Origin: Vibrio syngnathi
Lineage (GTDB): Bacteria; Pseudomonadota; Gammaproteobacteria; Enterobacterales; Vibrionaceae
Reading direction: 5' to 3'
DNA length: 64,000 bases
Assembly: GCF_002119525.1 (NCBI RefSeq)
Contig: NZ_CP017916.1
Span: forward strand, 682,001 to 746,000
The notes under the pieces are model-generated. The model did not search any database and was not told where the DNA came from. It saw nothing but the letters and a program-made list of their open reading frames with translations. Both the position numbers and the translations under genes were made by a program. This document shows, piece by piece, positions 26,540 through 34,785 of this stretch (position 1 is the first letter of the stretch; each line of letters opens with the position of its first letter).

Positions 26540-27259
26540 ATGCGAACAAGCAAGGATGAAGACAAAGAGTGGATCGATTATTTGTCCCGTTTCAGTGACG
26601 AATATGATGAGCGAGTTTATAACGGAAATACAACGGGTTATGTGATGAGAGCTGGTCATATAGCATGTGAAAAGCCATTTGGTGAAAGTGAACACTTTTC
26701 GAGAGTGTTAGAAGTGGGCTCAGGAACGGGCGAACACTTATTGCATGTTAAGCACACCTTCGACGAATACATTGTTAGTGATGGCGATGCATCAGCACTC
26801 GAAGTAGCAGATAAGCAACTCAGTCGTATAAATTCTTATGACAAACTCACTTTTAACGTAACTAATGCTTGTGAGTTAGATTTTGAAAGCAATAGTTTCG
26901 ATCGCGTGATCGCAACTCATATATTGGAGCACTTATACGAGCCTCACTTGGTGATCAAAGAGTGGTTGCGAGTGTTAAAACCTGGAGGCACTCTGTCTAT
27001 TTTGATTCCTACCGATCCTGGGATCGCTTGGAAAATCGGCCGTTATATGACGACAAGAAAACACGCCTTACAGAAGGGGTGGCATTACGATTACATTATG
27101 GCGAGAGAGCATGTCAATCCATGCAATAACTTAATCGCTTTCTTAAGGTATTACCTTCCTGAACACCAAAAATCATTTTGGCCGCTGAGCTTTGTGCCGC
27201 TTATTGATTGCAATTTGTTCTTCAACTTTCATGGTATTAAACCGCTATCGGGAAATTAA
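26540..27259 (+). CDS. Class I SAM-dependent methyltransferase
   Basis: 239 residues. SAM-binding motif I is RVLEVGSGTGEHLLHV (about residue 56), an acidic residue follows at the second strand (IVSDGDAS), and motif III-like regions are FDRVIATHILEHLYEP and LRVLKPGGTLSILIPT. It fits the Methyltransf_11 group, often found in sugar and lipid gene clusters. It starts nine bases after the GT2 gene, so it may modify the same sugar. The substrate is unknown. Last gene of the Tad-linked operon before a terminator. Confidence 0.8.
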   Translation: MRTSKDEDKEWIDYLSRFSDEYDERVYNGNTTGYVMRAGHIACEKPFGESEHFSRVLEVGSGTGEHLLHVKHTFDEYIVSDGDASALEVADKQLSRINSYDKLTFNVTNACELDFESNSFDRVIATHILEHLYEPHLVIKEWLRVLKPGGTLSILIPTDPGIAWKIGRYMTTRKHALQKGWHYDYIMAREHVNPCNNLIAFLRYYLPEHQKSFWPLSFVPLIDCNLFFNFHGIKPLSGN

Positions 27260-27281
27260 AGGTGCCTCTGTTTTTAAAAGT

Positions 27282-27316
27282 AAGAAGTAAGTGATCAAAC
27301 CACTCACTTCTTATTC
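27282..27316. terminator. Hairpin between converging genes
   Basis: AAGAAGTAAGTG pairs with CACTCACTTCTT (one mismatch) across a short loop, just after the methyltransferase gene and before the end of the chromate transporter gene. It probably ends both transcripts. Confidence 0.65.
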
Positions 27317-27327
27317 TCAATTATTGC

Positions 27328-28476
27328 TTAGATCGCCAAACCTGTAATTGCGCCAAACAACATAAACACACCCACTAACCCTACAATCGGGACCTTTACG
27401 GTTTTTAATAACCACACACCAACAATGATCAGAGCGAAGTCTATGCCGCTGCTCACTGCACTGGTGAAGATGGGTTGATACAGGGCCGCAAGCAATAGAC
27501 CAACAACTGCTGCATTCACACCGGTAAGAGCACCTGCCACCAAAGGCTTGCTTGCAATCGCCTGCCAATTCTTCAGTACAGCCAGTAGCAATAAGAAACC
27601 CGGTAAGAACACCGCAACTGTTGCGAGCAGTGCACCTGTAATCGGTGCCGATGGCATCAACACATAGCCTAGATAAGTGGCTAATGTAAACATTGGGCCA
27701 GGTACAGCTTGCGCAGCGGCATAGCCTGTTAGGAAGGTATCTTGAGACAGTTGGTCACCGATACCATTTTGTAGCAGAGGAAGAACCACGTGCCCGCCAC
27801 CGAATACCAAACTACCTGCTTGGTAAAATAAACCAAATACTTCAATGCCTTGAGAGTATGCACTAAACAGAGGTAAACCAATTAGTAGTGCTACAAAAAT
27901 CACTAGCGGTGTTATGGATACCTTATGTGTCGAAGGTGTTGTTTTTAAGTCTTGCGAGGTTAAGAACTTACTGCCAGCCATCGCTGCAAATAGGAGCACT
28001 AAGACTTGAGGCCAGATCCCAGGAATCAAAAGTAGAACAATCGCGGTGATCACACACAGTGCTGTTGCTATCTTTGATTGGCAAAAGTTTTTGTACATGC
28101 CGAAAGTGGCGTCAGCTACAACCACGACCGCGAGTAGCTTAAGTCCGTGGATGATTGAAATGAAAAGCGGTGCTTCCAACAACTGGTTGCTCACTAAGGC
28201 CAATATCAACATTAGGATGACAGAAGGGGAGGTAAAACCGACAAATGCGGCAATCGCACCGGTTAAGCCACCTTTTTTGTAACCAACCGCGAAGCCAACC
28301 TGACTTGAGCCTGGACCAGGCAGAAATTGACTGAGGGCGACAATTTGCCCGTACTCTTCGTCGGATAACCAATTCAGTTTCTCAACAAAGGTTTTACGGA
28401 AGTAGCCAATATGTGCCGCTGGTCCGCCAAAGCTAATCCAGCCAAGCCAGAAAAAGGTTTTAAAAATTGAAAGCAT
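27328..28476 (-). CDS. chrA: Chromate transporter ChrA
   Basis: 382 residues of the long (two-domain) CHR family. First half: FGGPAAHIGYFRKTFVEKL, LSQFLPGPGSSQVGFAVGY. Second half repeats the motifs: FGGGHVVLPLLQNGI, YAAAQAVPGPMFTLATYLGY. About ten membrane segments. The family exports chromate, probably by proton antiport; sulfate-like anions are possible. It is divergent from a LysR-type regulator gene. Confidence 0.88.
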   Translation of the reverse strand: MLSIFKTFFWLGWISFGGPAAHIGYFRKTFVEKLNWLSDEEYGQIVALSQFLPGPGSSQVGFAVGYKKGGLTGAIAAFVGFTSPSVILMLILALVSNQLLEAPLFISIIHGLKLLAVVVVADATFGMYKNFCQSKIATALCVITAIVLLLIPGIWPQVLVLLFAAMAGSKFLTSQDLKTTPSTHKVSITPLVIFVALLIGLPLFSAYSQGIEVFGLFYQAGSLVFGGGHVVLPLLQNGIGDQLSQDTFLTGYAAAQAVPGPMFTLATYLGYVLMPSAPITGALLATVAVFLPGFLLLLAVLKNWQAIASKPLVAGALTGVNAAVVGLLLAALYQPIFTSAVSSGIDFALIIVGVWLLKTVKVPIVGLVGVFMLFGAITGLAI

Positions 28477-28531
28477 GATCGATTCCAGATAAATGTTTAG
28501 CGTAATTTAGGTGGAGTTGAACTATGATTCA

Positions 28532-28548
28532 AATTAATTGTTTTAATT
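28532..28548. promoter_or_regulatory. Inverted repeat between chrA and its LysR gene
   Basis: AATTAA and TTAATT are separated by a short T-rich core within the 100-base divergent region. It may be part of a LysR-type operator. AT-rich, so chance is possible. Confidence 0.3.
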
Positions 28549-28576
28549 ATAACTATGAATTATATGGGATTGATTT

Positions 28577-29503
28577 GTGGCTGATTTTAACTGGAAAGGT
28601 ATTGACCTTAACCTATTGATTGCACTACAGGCACTGTATAAAACGAACAGTGTGAGCAAAGCGGCTGAACGTTGTTATGTCAGCCAGTCTGCGATGAGTC
28701 ATAGTTTACAAAGGCTACGAAAGTTGTTTGATGACCCTCTGTTTGATCGTGTCGGTAGCAAGATGGAGGCGACCGATCGAGCCATTGAACTGTCCAGTAC
28801 GGTAGAAGCTCTGCTCAATACCATCCAGTCAGAGGTGTTACTGTCTAAATCGTTTGATGCCGCGACTTATAAAGGGACTTGGAAGATTGGTCTTACCGAT
28901 TATGCTGAGCAGATGTTCGCGCCAGCATTGTTTGACCTCATCAAGCAATCCTCTCCTAATTCGCAAGTCGTGCTGTTCAATGTAAACCGGAGTAACTATC
29001 AGCAAGTATTTGAAGACGCCAAGCTTGATATGGCGATAGGCAGTTTTGGTGAGGTCTCAAAGCAATATCGAACCACGCATTTGTACACAGAGCAACATGT
29101 CTGTTTATTCGACAAGTCGGTTGTATCTATTGAGGGGGCGATATCGTTAGAACAGTTTGTTGCTGTCGAGCATGCTCTTGTTTCACCTGCTGGGTCTTTA
29201 AAGACTGGCGTTGATAAACGTTTGGCTGAATTAGGCTTCAGCCGAAAAGTGGCTATATCTTCAAGCAACTTTTTAACAGTAAAACGTTTGATAAGAGGTA
29301 GGGAGTTATTGTGTATCGTCCCCAAACTGGTGGCACGCAATGATATTCAAGACCAAGATACCGTAGTAGCTGTAGAGCCACCTATCGATGTGCCTGATTT
29401 TGATATACAGCTCATCTATCGCAAGACTAAGCATTTAGATGATAAAAATAAGCTACTTAGGAAGCTTTTTACACAAGCCGTTTCATCTGTGGTTGCTGCA
29501 TAG
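28577..29503 (+). CDS. LysR-family regulator divergent from chrA
   Basis: 308 residues with a GTG start at 28577; a stop codon two codons upstream excludes a longer form. The helix-turn-helix is typical: LNLLIALQALYKTNSVSKAA, then ERCYVSQSAMSHSLQRLRKL and FDDPLFDRVGSKM. The effector domain resembles the NodD/PcpR-type group. The divergent layout with chrA suggests it controls that gene in response to an unknown signal. Confidence 0.88.
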   Translation: MADFNWKGIDLNLLIALQALYKTNSVSKAAERCYVSQSAMSHSLQRLRKLFDDPLFDRVGSKMEATDRAIELSSTVEALLNTIQSEVLLSKSFDAATYKGTWKIGLTDYAEQMFAPALFDLIKQSSPNSQVVLFNVNRSNYQQVFEDAKLDMAIGSFGEVSKQYRTTHLYTEQHVCLFDKSVVSIEGAISLEQFVAVEHALVSPAGSLKTGVDKRLAELGFSRKVAISSSNFLTVKRLIRGRELLCIVPKLVARNDIQDQDTVVAVEPPIDVPDFDIQLIYRKTKHLDDKNKLLRKLFTQAVSSVVAA

Positions 29504-29589
29504 TTGCAGCAGTTGTTCGGTCATCAATTTTATGTGAATTATTTTTAGAAAAATCCAGCTTATTATAAGAACCAGACTATACTTAATTT

Positions 29590-29739
29590 ACGGCTCAAAG
29601 CAGTCGTAAAGAATAGGCTTTTTGATTTACCTAAGTAAAAAAATTGTTTATATCTTAATGGTATAGATTAAAAAACCACCAGGCTAAACGGACTTAGTTG
29701 GTCTTAAAAGCGCTAGCTCCCCCTAGCGCTTTTTCTTTT
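29590..29739 (+). ncRNA. Candidate small RNA with strong terminator
   Basis: After the LysR gene lies a TATACT box (29578-29583), followed by about 150 bases without coding potential and then a perfect hairpin (AAAAGCGCTAG with CTAGCGCTTTTT, 29706-29731) plus T tract. This could be a separate small RNA. The -35 region is poor, so it may instead be the 3' UTR of the LysR message. It matches no Vibrio small RNA that I know. Confidence 0.35.
29706..29739 (+). terminator. Rho-independent terminator
   Basis: GCGCTAG, a six-base loop and CTAGCGC, followed by TTTTTCTTTT. A strong plus-strand terminator for the LysR gene or for the candidate small RNA. Confidence 0.85.
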
Positions 29740-29870
29740 GCTCTAAGTTAGCTCTAACCCCTTAGGTGTTTACAGATCTGAGTTGTTTTATCGTGTTTTA
29801 GATCAGTTAACGATCGAGTTGACCGACTAAGAGCATCGAGCTATGTAGACCGACGAATTATGAGCATCAG

Positions 29871-30425
29871 CTAGCTACGAACGGTCAGTATCAAGCCATC
29901 AATTACACTGTGGTGGTGATCAGAAACCCCAGCAAGGTTGCCGTATTTCGGCTGGTGGCGATCATTTTCTAATGGATGCTGCCAACCTTGTGTATGTTCT
30001 ACAAAGTGCGCCGCAAAGCTTTCAGACACCTCTAAACATCCAGCCATGACAGTATCAACATAGGTTTGAACGATAGGGCTGTTTTCGCAAGGTGCTTCAA
30101 TCTCGTCTTTGATGTAAACCCAGATCGATTGATCCTGTTTAAACTCATTTTGGCTTTCTATCTGAGAGGCCTTTAATTCGATTCGGTGATAACCACGCTC
30201 ACGGCGATCAAACTCAGTCAGCGCAATATCATCCACTTCAAGTAAAACTCCATTCACTTGTCCCTCACCGAGATTTACGATCAAAGGTGACAACACATAG
30301 CTGTCATCGATCTTACTCCAGTGACGAACTAGGCCATGCACTATCGCAGGAATCGCTTGTCCTGTTTGACCTGTGAGTTGACGAGAAGAGGAGTTGATCA
30401 AGCTACCATAACCAAAAATATACAT
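29871..30425 (-). CDS. Gamma-glutamylcyclotransferase-like protein
   Basis: 184 residues beginning MYIFGYGSLINSSSR, the YGSL substrate-binding motif of the GGCT/AIG2 fold. A conserved acidic position appears in LTEFDRRERGYHRIEL (about residue 75-82), where the catalytic Glu of the family sits. The family acts on gamma-glutamyl compounds, but exact substrate here is unknown. A single gene on the minus strand with no close partner. Confidence 0.8.
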   Translation of the reverse strand: MYIFGYGSLINSSSRQLTGQTGQAIPAIVHGLVRHWSKIDDSYVLSPLIVNLGEGQVNGVLLEVDDIALTEFDRRERGYHRIELKASQIESQNEFKQDQSIWVYIKDEIEAPCENSPIVQTYVDTVMAGCLEVSESFAAHFVEHTQGWQHPLENDRHQPKYGNLAGVSDHHHSVIDGLILTVRS

Positions 30426-30641
30426 CGCGTTCCCTGTCTGTTCTTTTGTATTTGAGACTAGTCTTACTATATGTTTGGCTTCATCAAATGTCAGTAGTTT
30501 TTTATTTTACACACTCATGAGTCTAAATGACTTTATGGGGTGTGTTTTATTGACACTTTTTTGAAGCCTAAAGACTCCTTGTTGCTTGTTTTTATTGGCT
30601 TTATATCTTTGGCGCGTTTCATGCATTACGTTAGGCAATAT

Positions 30642-30660
30642 TGCAGTGATGATTACTGCA
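30642..30660. promoter_or_regulatory. Palindromic operator candidate upstream of nnrS
   Basis: TGCAGTGAT-G-ATTACTGCA: a 9-1-9 inverted repeat with one mismatch, 73 bases before the nnrS start. NsrR operators have a similar odd-centred form with TGCAT-like halves, and nnrS genes are commonly under nitric-oxide control. The identity of the regulator is inferred. Confidence 0.5.
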
Positions 30661-30732
30661 TCATGAATTTGACTATGAAATAGCAATTCCCAGAAGCCAC
30701 TCTTGGCTTGTTATCTGAAATGAGGAACGAGT

Positions 30733-31917
30733 TTGTTAAATATCACAGATAAAAGTGTAGAAGATGCGATTCCTGCATATCTTCGATTAGGTTTTAGACC
30801 TTTCTTCTTTTTAGGCAGTCTCTATGCTGTGATCGCGATTGTGGCTTGGGTCATCATGTTCCAAAACGGTCAGCCAGAAATGCTAAAAGTACCGGCGCTT
30901 TGGTGGCACGTACATGAAATGCTGTTTGGCTTTGCCATGGCGATTGTGGTCGGTTTTGTGTTAACTGCGGTGCAAACGTGGACGGGCGTCAATGGAACCA
31001 AACACTATCGATTAGCCGGACTGGTTGGTTTGTGGTTGGCACCTCGTATTCTGTTTTGGACCCCCGCACCGTTATGGCTGATCTCATCGGTTGAGGCGTT
31101 GTTCTTAATCTTCGCCGCTTACGAAATTGGTTTCCGAGTTGTTAAATCGAAAGGCTGGAAGAATCTATTCTTTGTGCCGCTGTTTATATTGGCTATCGTG
31201 GCGAACTTTGCTAGTTACGCAACCATTAAGGGTATGCCTCCATTTCCATCGTCTGCAGTTTGGCAAGCGATGTTGTGGTGGTTTACCTTGCTGCTATCAG
31301 TGATGGGAGGGCGAGTTATTCCGTTCTTCACGGCACGTCGCTTCGATTTTGAAAAAGCACAACCACTGGTTTGGTTGGAATGGTTAGCGAATCTACCTTT
31401 GGTTGGCTTATTTGTATTGAGCTTCTTCCCATTGACCTTTGCTCAAGTCGGCAATGAGTTGATGGTATTTGCAGGTGTGACTCAGTTGGTGCGCTTTATC
31501 CGCTGGAAGCCTTGGACTACGTTATCTGAACCCTTGGTGTGGTCGCTGCATGCGGCTTACCTATGCATCCCTTTAAGCTTGCTGCTAAGAGGCTTGTTAG
31601 ATAACCCATTTGCAAGCCATAACATGCTGCACCTGTTTGCGATTGGCGGTTTGAGTGGGCTCATTCTTGCGATGATCACACGTGTCACCATGGGACACAC
31701 AGGCCGTGCTATCTATAAAGGGCCAAGTATGGTGCTGGCGTTCTCGGCTATCTTTATCGCGGCATTAGTTCGTAGTTTAGGTGTCACTTTCTTCCCTGCT
31801 TACTTATTTGAGATGGTCAACATCAGCGCGGGTTTATGGACGTTGGCGTTTGGTCTGTTTATCTGGAAGTTTGGCATGATGCTGTTAACACCAAGAGTGG
31901 ATGGTCATCCGGGGTAA
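30733..31917 (+). CDS. nnrS: NnrS-family haem-copper membrane protein
   Basis: 394 residues with about twelve membrane helices. Motifs of the NnrS family: YLRLGFRPFFFLGSLYAVIA near the N-terminus, WWHVHEMLFGFAMAIVVGF, GRVIPFFTARRF and HLFAIGGLSGLILAMITRVT with MGHTGRAI. NnrS proteins protect cells against nitric oxide stress. A TTG start is chosen (30733) because GAGGAACGAG precedes it and the next in-frame Met lies 43 residues in. A palindrome upstream may be the operator. Confidence 0.88.
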   Translation: MLNITDKSVEDAIPAYLRLGFRPFFFLGSLYAVIAIVAWVIMFQNGQPEMLKVPALWWHVHEMLFGFAMAIVVGFVLTAVQTWTGVNGTKHYRLAGLVGLWLAPRILFWTPAPLWLISSVEALFLIFAAYEIGFRVVKSKGWKNLFFVPLFILAIVANFASYATIKGMPPFPSSAVWQAMLWWFTLLLSVMGGRVIPFFTARRFDFEKAQPLVWLEWLANLPLVGLFVLSFFPLTFAQVGNELMVFAGVTQLVRFIRWKPWTTLSEPLVWSLHAAYLCIPLSLLLRGLLDNPFASHNMLHLFAIGGLSGLILAMITRVTMGHTGRAIYKGPSMVLAFSAIFIAALVRSLGVTFFPAYLFEMVNISAGLWTLAFGLFIWKFGMMLLTPRVDGHPG

Positions 31918-31943
31918 GCGTATTGATTTTCTAACACATTTTT

Positions 31944-31970
31944 AAAGGGAAGCACTGAGCTTCCCTTTTT
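31944..31970 (+). terminator. Terminator of nnrS
   Basis: AAAGGGAAGC, a five-base loop and GCTTCCCTTTTT. A typical Rho-independent terminator about 30 bases after nnrS. Confidence 0.85.
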
Positions 31971-32123
31971 GATCGCAGCTAGTTATCGCTTTAATTTGTC
32001 TCTGTTTGAGAACAGTTCATTTCATTGTTGTCGATAAAATAGCATAGAAGTTGATGGTGAATCGGAGAGTTACGAACCCATTGAAATCCGGCACAAACGA
32101 TTTGCAGCAATGGAGTGTGATCC

Positions 32124-32141
32124 GCTGCAAATATTTGCAGC
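32124..32141. promoter_or_regulatory. 18-bp perfect palindrome
   Basis: GCTGCAAATATTTGCAGC is a perfect palindrome about 125 bases before the DUF3622 gene. A third copy of the half-site (TTTGCAGCAA) lies at 32101-32110. This looks like an operator with an extra half-site. The binding protein is unknown. Confidence 0.55.
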
Positions 32142-32264
32142 AATATTCATTGATTTGTGCTCTAATACCGCGCTTACCAAGGGATGGTGTTAAAAGATGC
32201 TCACTTAGATGGAGTTATCAAAGTTGACCGATCCCTTAATGATCTCCCTTAGGAAAAATAGAAC

Positions 32265-32582
32265 ATGTCTAAGAACAAAAAATTTGATATCCGCCTTACA
32301 GAAAAACGCAACGGTTGGTGTGCAGAGATTACTCGTCAAGTAACGTCTCGCAGCACAACAGTATCTAAGCGTGAGTCTGGTTTTGAAACTGAAGCTCTAG
32401 CACAAGAGTGGGCAGAGAAAGAGCTAGCATCTTTCATCGCAAACCAAGCTGAACGTAACGAGCGTAAATCAGAGCAGCGTAAAGAGCGTGACGAACTACG
32501 TCATACTAAAGAGCTTAAAGCTGAGCAAGCACGTGAAGCACGCGCAAAAGCTCGTGAAGAAGAGCAAGAAGACGCAGAGTAA
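32265..32582 (+). CDS. DUF3622 family protein
   Basis: 105 residues. The N-terminal 65 residues match the DUF3622 family of Vibrionaceae (FDIRLTEKRNGWCAEITRQV, then SKRESGFETEALAQEWAEKE). The remaining 40 residues are a highly charged helix rich in Glu, Arg, Lys and Ala, probably a coiled coil. Function is unknown. It stands alone, with a palindromic site upstream and a strong terminator downstream. Codon use looks like that of a well-expressed gene. Confidence 0.85.
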   Translation: MSKNKKFDIRLTEKRNGWCAEITRQVTSRSTTVSKRESGFETEALAQEWAEKELASFIANQAERNERKSEQRKERDELRHTKELKAEQAREARAKAREEEQEDAE

Positions 32583-32634
32583 TCCAGCGCTTAATTAATT
32601 TACAGGTTCCTTAATTTTAAGATAAGGGACAAGT

Positions 32635-32691
32635 AAAAAAAGCCCCAATATAACTTTTTTCTTTCTAGTCAAAAGTATATTGGGGCTTTTT
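32635..32691. terminator. Bidirectional terminator
   Basis: AAAAAAGCCCCAATATA pairs with TATATTGGGGCTTTTT across a loop of about 24 bases. It separates the DUF3622 gene from the converging aspartoacylase-like gene. Confidence 0.85.
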
Positions 32692-32756
32692 AGTTTGTGG
32701 AGTTTATTTTCGAAAATGTAGCCACTTCTTGCTAGTGACTACATGTCATTCATTGA

Positions 32757-33803
32757 TTAGTTGTTAAGCGCCGTTAGCCAATCATCTTCCGCTACTTCTT
32801 CAATATAGCTCTCAACTGATTGTCCCACTTCATCGTCATCTTGTTTGAAGTAAGCAATGTGGAATACTGCGTCACCTTCGTTCACCAACGGTAGAGTTTG
32901 TTGGCCAATCACGATACCGCCTTTAGTGGTGATTACTTGGCCTTCTTGGTGACCTAATGGAGAGCTTATGTAAGCAAGGGTTTGTCCTGCTTCAACTTGT
33001 TCGCCAAGTCTCACCATGTTACGCAAAATACCGTCTGACTCAGCGCGGATCCAGCTGGTGGATTTGCTCAACACTGGCTCTGGCAACTTTTTACGGTTTG
33101 GGCGCAGCATGCCGATTTCTTTCATCACTTGATGTACGCCAAGGTAACCCGCACGAATCGCTAGGTGATCAAAACGCAACGCTTCACCACCTTCGTAAGT
33201 TAATACAGGGATACCCAATTTTTCCGCTTCGCTACGAAGTGATCCGTCACGCAGTGGTGAGTCAATGATCACTGGTGTTGCGAACGCTTTTGCGATGCGC
33301 AATGTTTCTGGGTTCGACAGGTTTGCACGGATCTGTGGCAAGTTAGTACGGTGAATCGCACCTGTGTGTAGATCCAAAATAAAATCACAGTGCTTCGCCA
33401 CATTCTCAAAGAAGGTGTAAGCGATGCGTGATGTTAGCGATCCTTTCTCACTGCCAGGGAAGCAACGGTTTAGGTCACGACGGTCTGGTAGATAACGAGA
33501 TTTATGGATAAAGCCAAACACGTTAACGATAGGCACAACAATCAAGGTACCTTTCAGTTTCTTTGGATCAATCGCATTGGTCAGTTGTCGTGCAATCTCA
33601 ACACCGTTTAGCTCATCGCCGTGGATAGCCGCATTTACCATCAGTGTTGGGCCTGCTTGGCGACCGTGAATAATTTCAATCGGGATCGAAAGTGGAGAGT
33701 GCGTGTAAAGCTGAGCCGCTTGCAGTTCAATCTCCATTCTCTGTCCTGGCTGAACAGTATAACCAAGTAATTCGAAGGGTTGATTAGGTTTTAGTCTTGC
33801 CAT
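32757..33803 (-). CDS. Succinylglutamate desuccinylase/aspartoacylase-family protein
   Basis: 348 residues. Zinc-binding motif HGDELNGVEIARQL (about residue 60) and DLHTGAIHRTNLPQIRANL (about 145) are those of the AstE/ASPA carboxypeptidase-like family. VVPIVNVFGFIHKSRYLPDR and RDLNRCFPG are also conserved. The C-terminal 90 residues add a lipoyl-like beta domain (GEQVEAGQTLAYISS). The substrate is unknown; it is not in an arginine catabolism cluster, so astE proper is unlikely. Confidence 0.83.
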   Translation of the reverse strand: MARLKPNQPFELLGYTVQPGQRMEIELQAAQLYTHSPLSIPIEIIHGRQAGPTLMVNAAIHGDELNGVEIARQLTNAIDPKKLKGTLIVVPIVNVFGFIHKSRYLPDRRDLNRCFPGSEKGSLTSRIAYTFFENVAKHCDFILDLHTGAIHRTNLPQIRANLSNPETLRIAKAFATPVIIDSPLRDGSLRSEAEKLGIPVLTYEGGEALRFDHLAIRAGYLGVHQVMKEIGMLRPNRKKLPEPVLSKSTSWIRAESDGILRNMVRLGEQVEAGQTLAYISSPLGHQEGQVITTKGGIVIGQQTLPLVNEGDAVFHIAYFKQDDDEVGQSVESYIEEVAEDDWLTALNN

Positions 33804-34074
33804 TTAGGTTGTTCTCAACATGGTGATAATTCGTTAACACGGAATGTATCAATCGTTGATTTTTAGTACGAATCAATCGCTTTACGGTGACGACAAAACT
33901 TTTTTATGGAGGGGTTTCTTAATTAGTTTCTGTTTTTGATTTGGCTAGTTAGAAGGGGTTTATAATTGTGAATTTCCTGACAATACATTGATTTAACGCT
34001 GATATTTATTGTTCGGTTGGTTGGTATTATCCATCGCCATTTTTTGGCGGCCAAATTCAAATATCGAGATCAAA

Positions 34075-34614
34075 ATGAAAAAAACAATTTCAAAAGTTGT
34101 AGCACTAGCAGTGGTATCTGTTGCTCTATCTGGCTGTGTGGGTAGTAATGCAGTAACCGGTTATCTAATGAAGTTTAACGTGAAGGCTGTTGATAACCGT
34201 TATGCTCGTGGTGGTTTGAACATATTGCTTGCACCGGCTTACGGTCTAACAGTTGCAGCTGATTACTTGGTATTCAACTCACTAGAGTTCTGGACTGGCA
34301 GCAACCCACTAACAGGTGCACCGCATATATTTGATACTAAGATTGATACTTACCTTGATATAAACCATCAGCTTGATAAGTCACTTACTGAAGCACCAGT
34401 GGGTCCTATTACGAGTGCTGATATGATTGAGAAAGGTCAAATGCAGCAGATCGACGAAAACACGATCCAAATGGACATCACTTACCAGTCTGGTGAGCGT
34501 GCGACATTGATCGGAGTTCGTGATGGTGAGATGGTGACATACTTCATCGACGGCGAAGTAGTGGCACAAACTTCAATTGATGAGTTAGAAAGCTACGCGG
34601 CTTCACGCGCTTAA
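34075..34614 (+). CDS. DUF3332 family lipoprotein
   Basis: 179 residues from ATG 34075. The signal sequence MKKTISKVVALAVVSVALSG is followed by Cys (lipobox LSGC). The DUF3332 pattern follows: GYLMKFNVKAVDNRYARGG, LLAPAYGLTVAADYLVFNSL and EFWTGSNPL. Function unknown. An in-frame start at 34009 would put charged residues before the signal sequence and is not favoured. Confidence 0.83.
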   Translation: MKKTISKVVALAVVSVALSGCVGSNAVTGYLMKFNVKAVDNRYARGGLNILLAPAYGLTVAADYLVFNSLEFWTGSNPLTGAPHIFDTKIDTYLDINHQLDKSLTEAPVGPITSADMIEKGQMQQIDENTIQMDITYQSGERATLIGVRDGEMVTYFIDGEVVAQTSIDELESYAASRA

Positions 34615-34660
34615 TTGTTTATTTAGTCACAAATACATAGCTACAAAGATTGGATACAAA

Positions 34661-34692
34661 AACAGGTACTCATTGAGTACCTGTTCTATTTT
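34661..34692 (+). terminator. Terminator of the DUF3332 gene
   Basis: ACAGGTACTC, a short ATT loop and GAGTACCTGT, followed by a weak T-rich stretch. Confidence 0.7.
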
Positions 34693-34785
34693 GTGTCTAT
34701 AAACGGTGTTTACTGAAAAGTGCTATTTAGTGAAGAGCCCTATTTATTGGAAACACCATTTATTGAACATATATAGCTTATCGAA

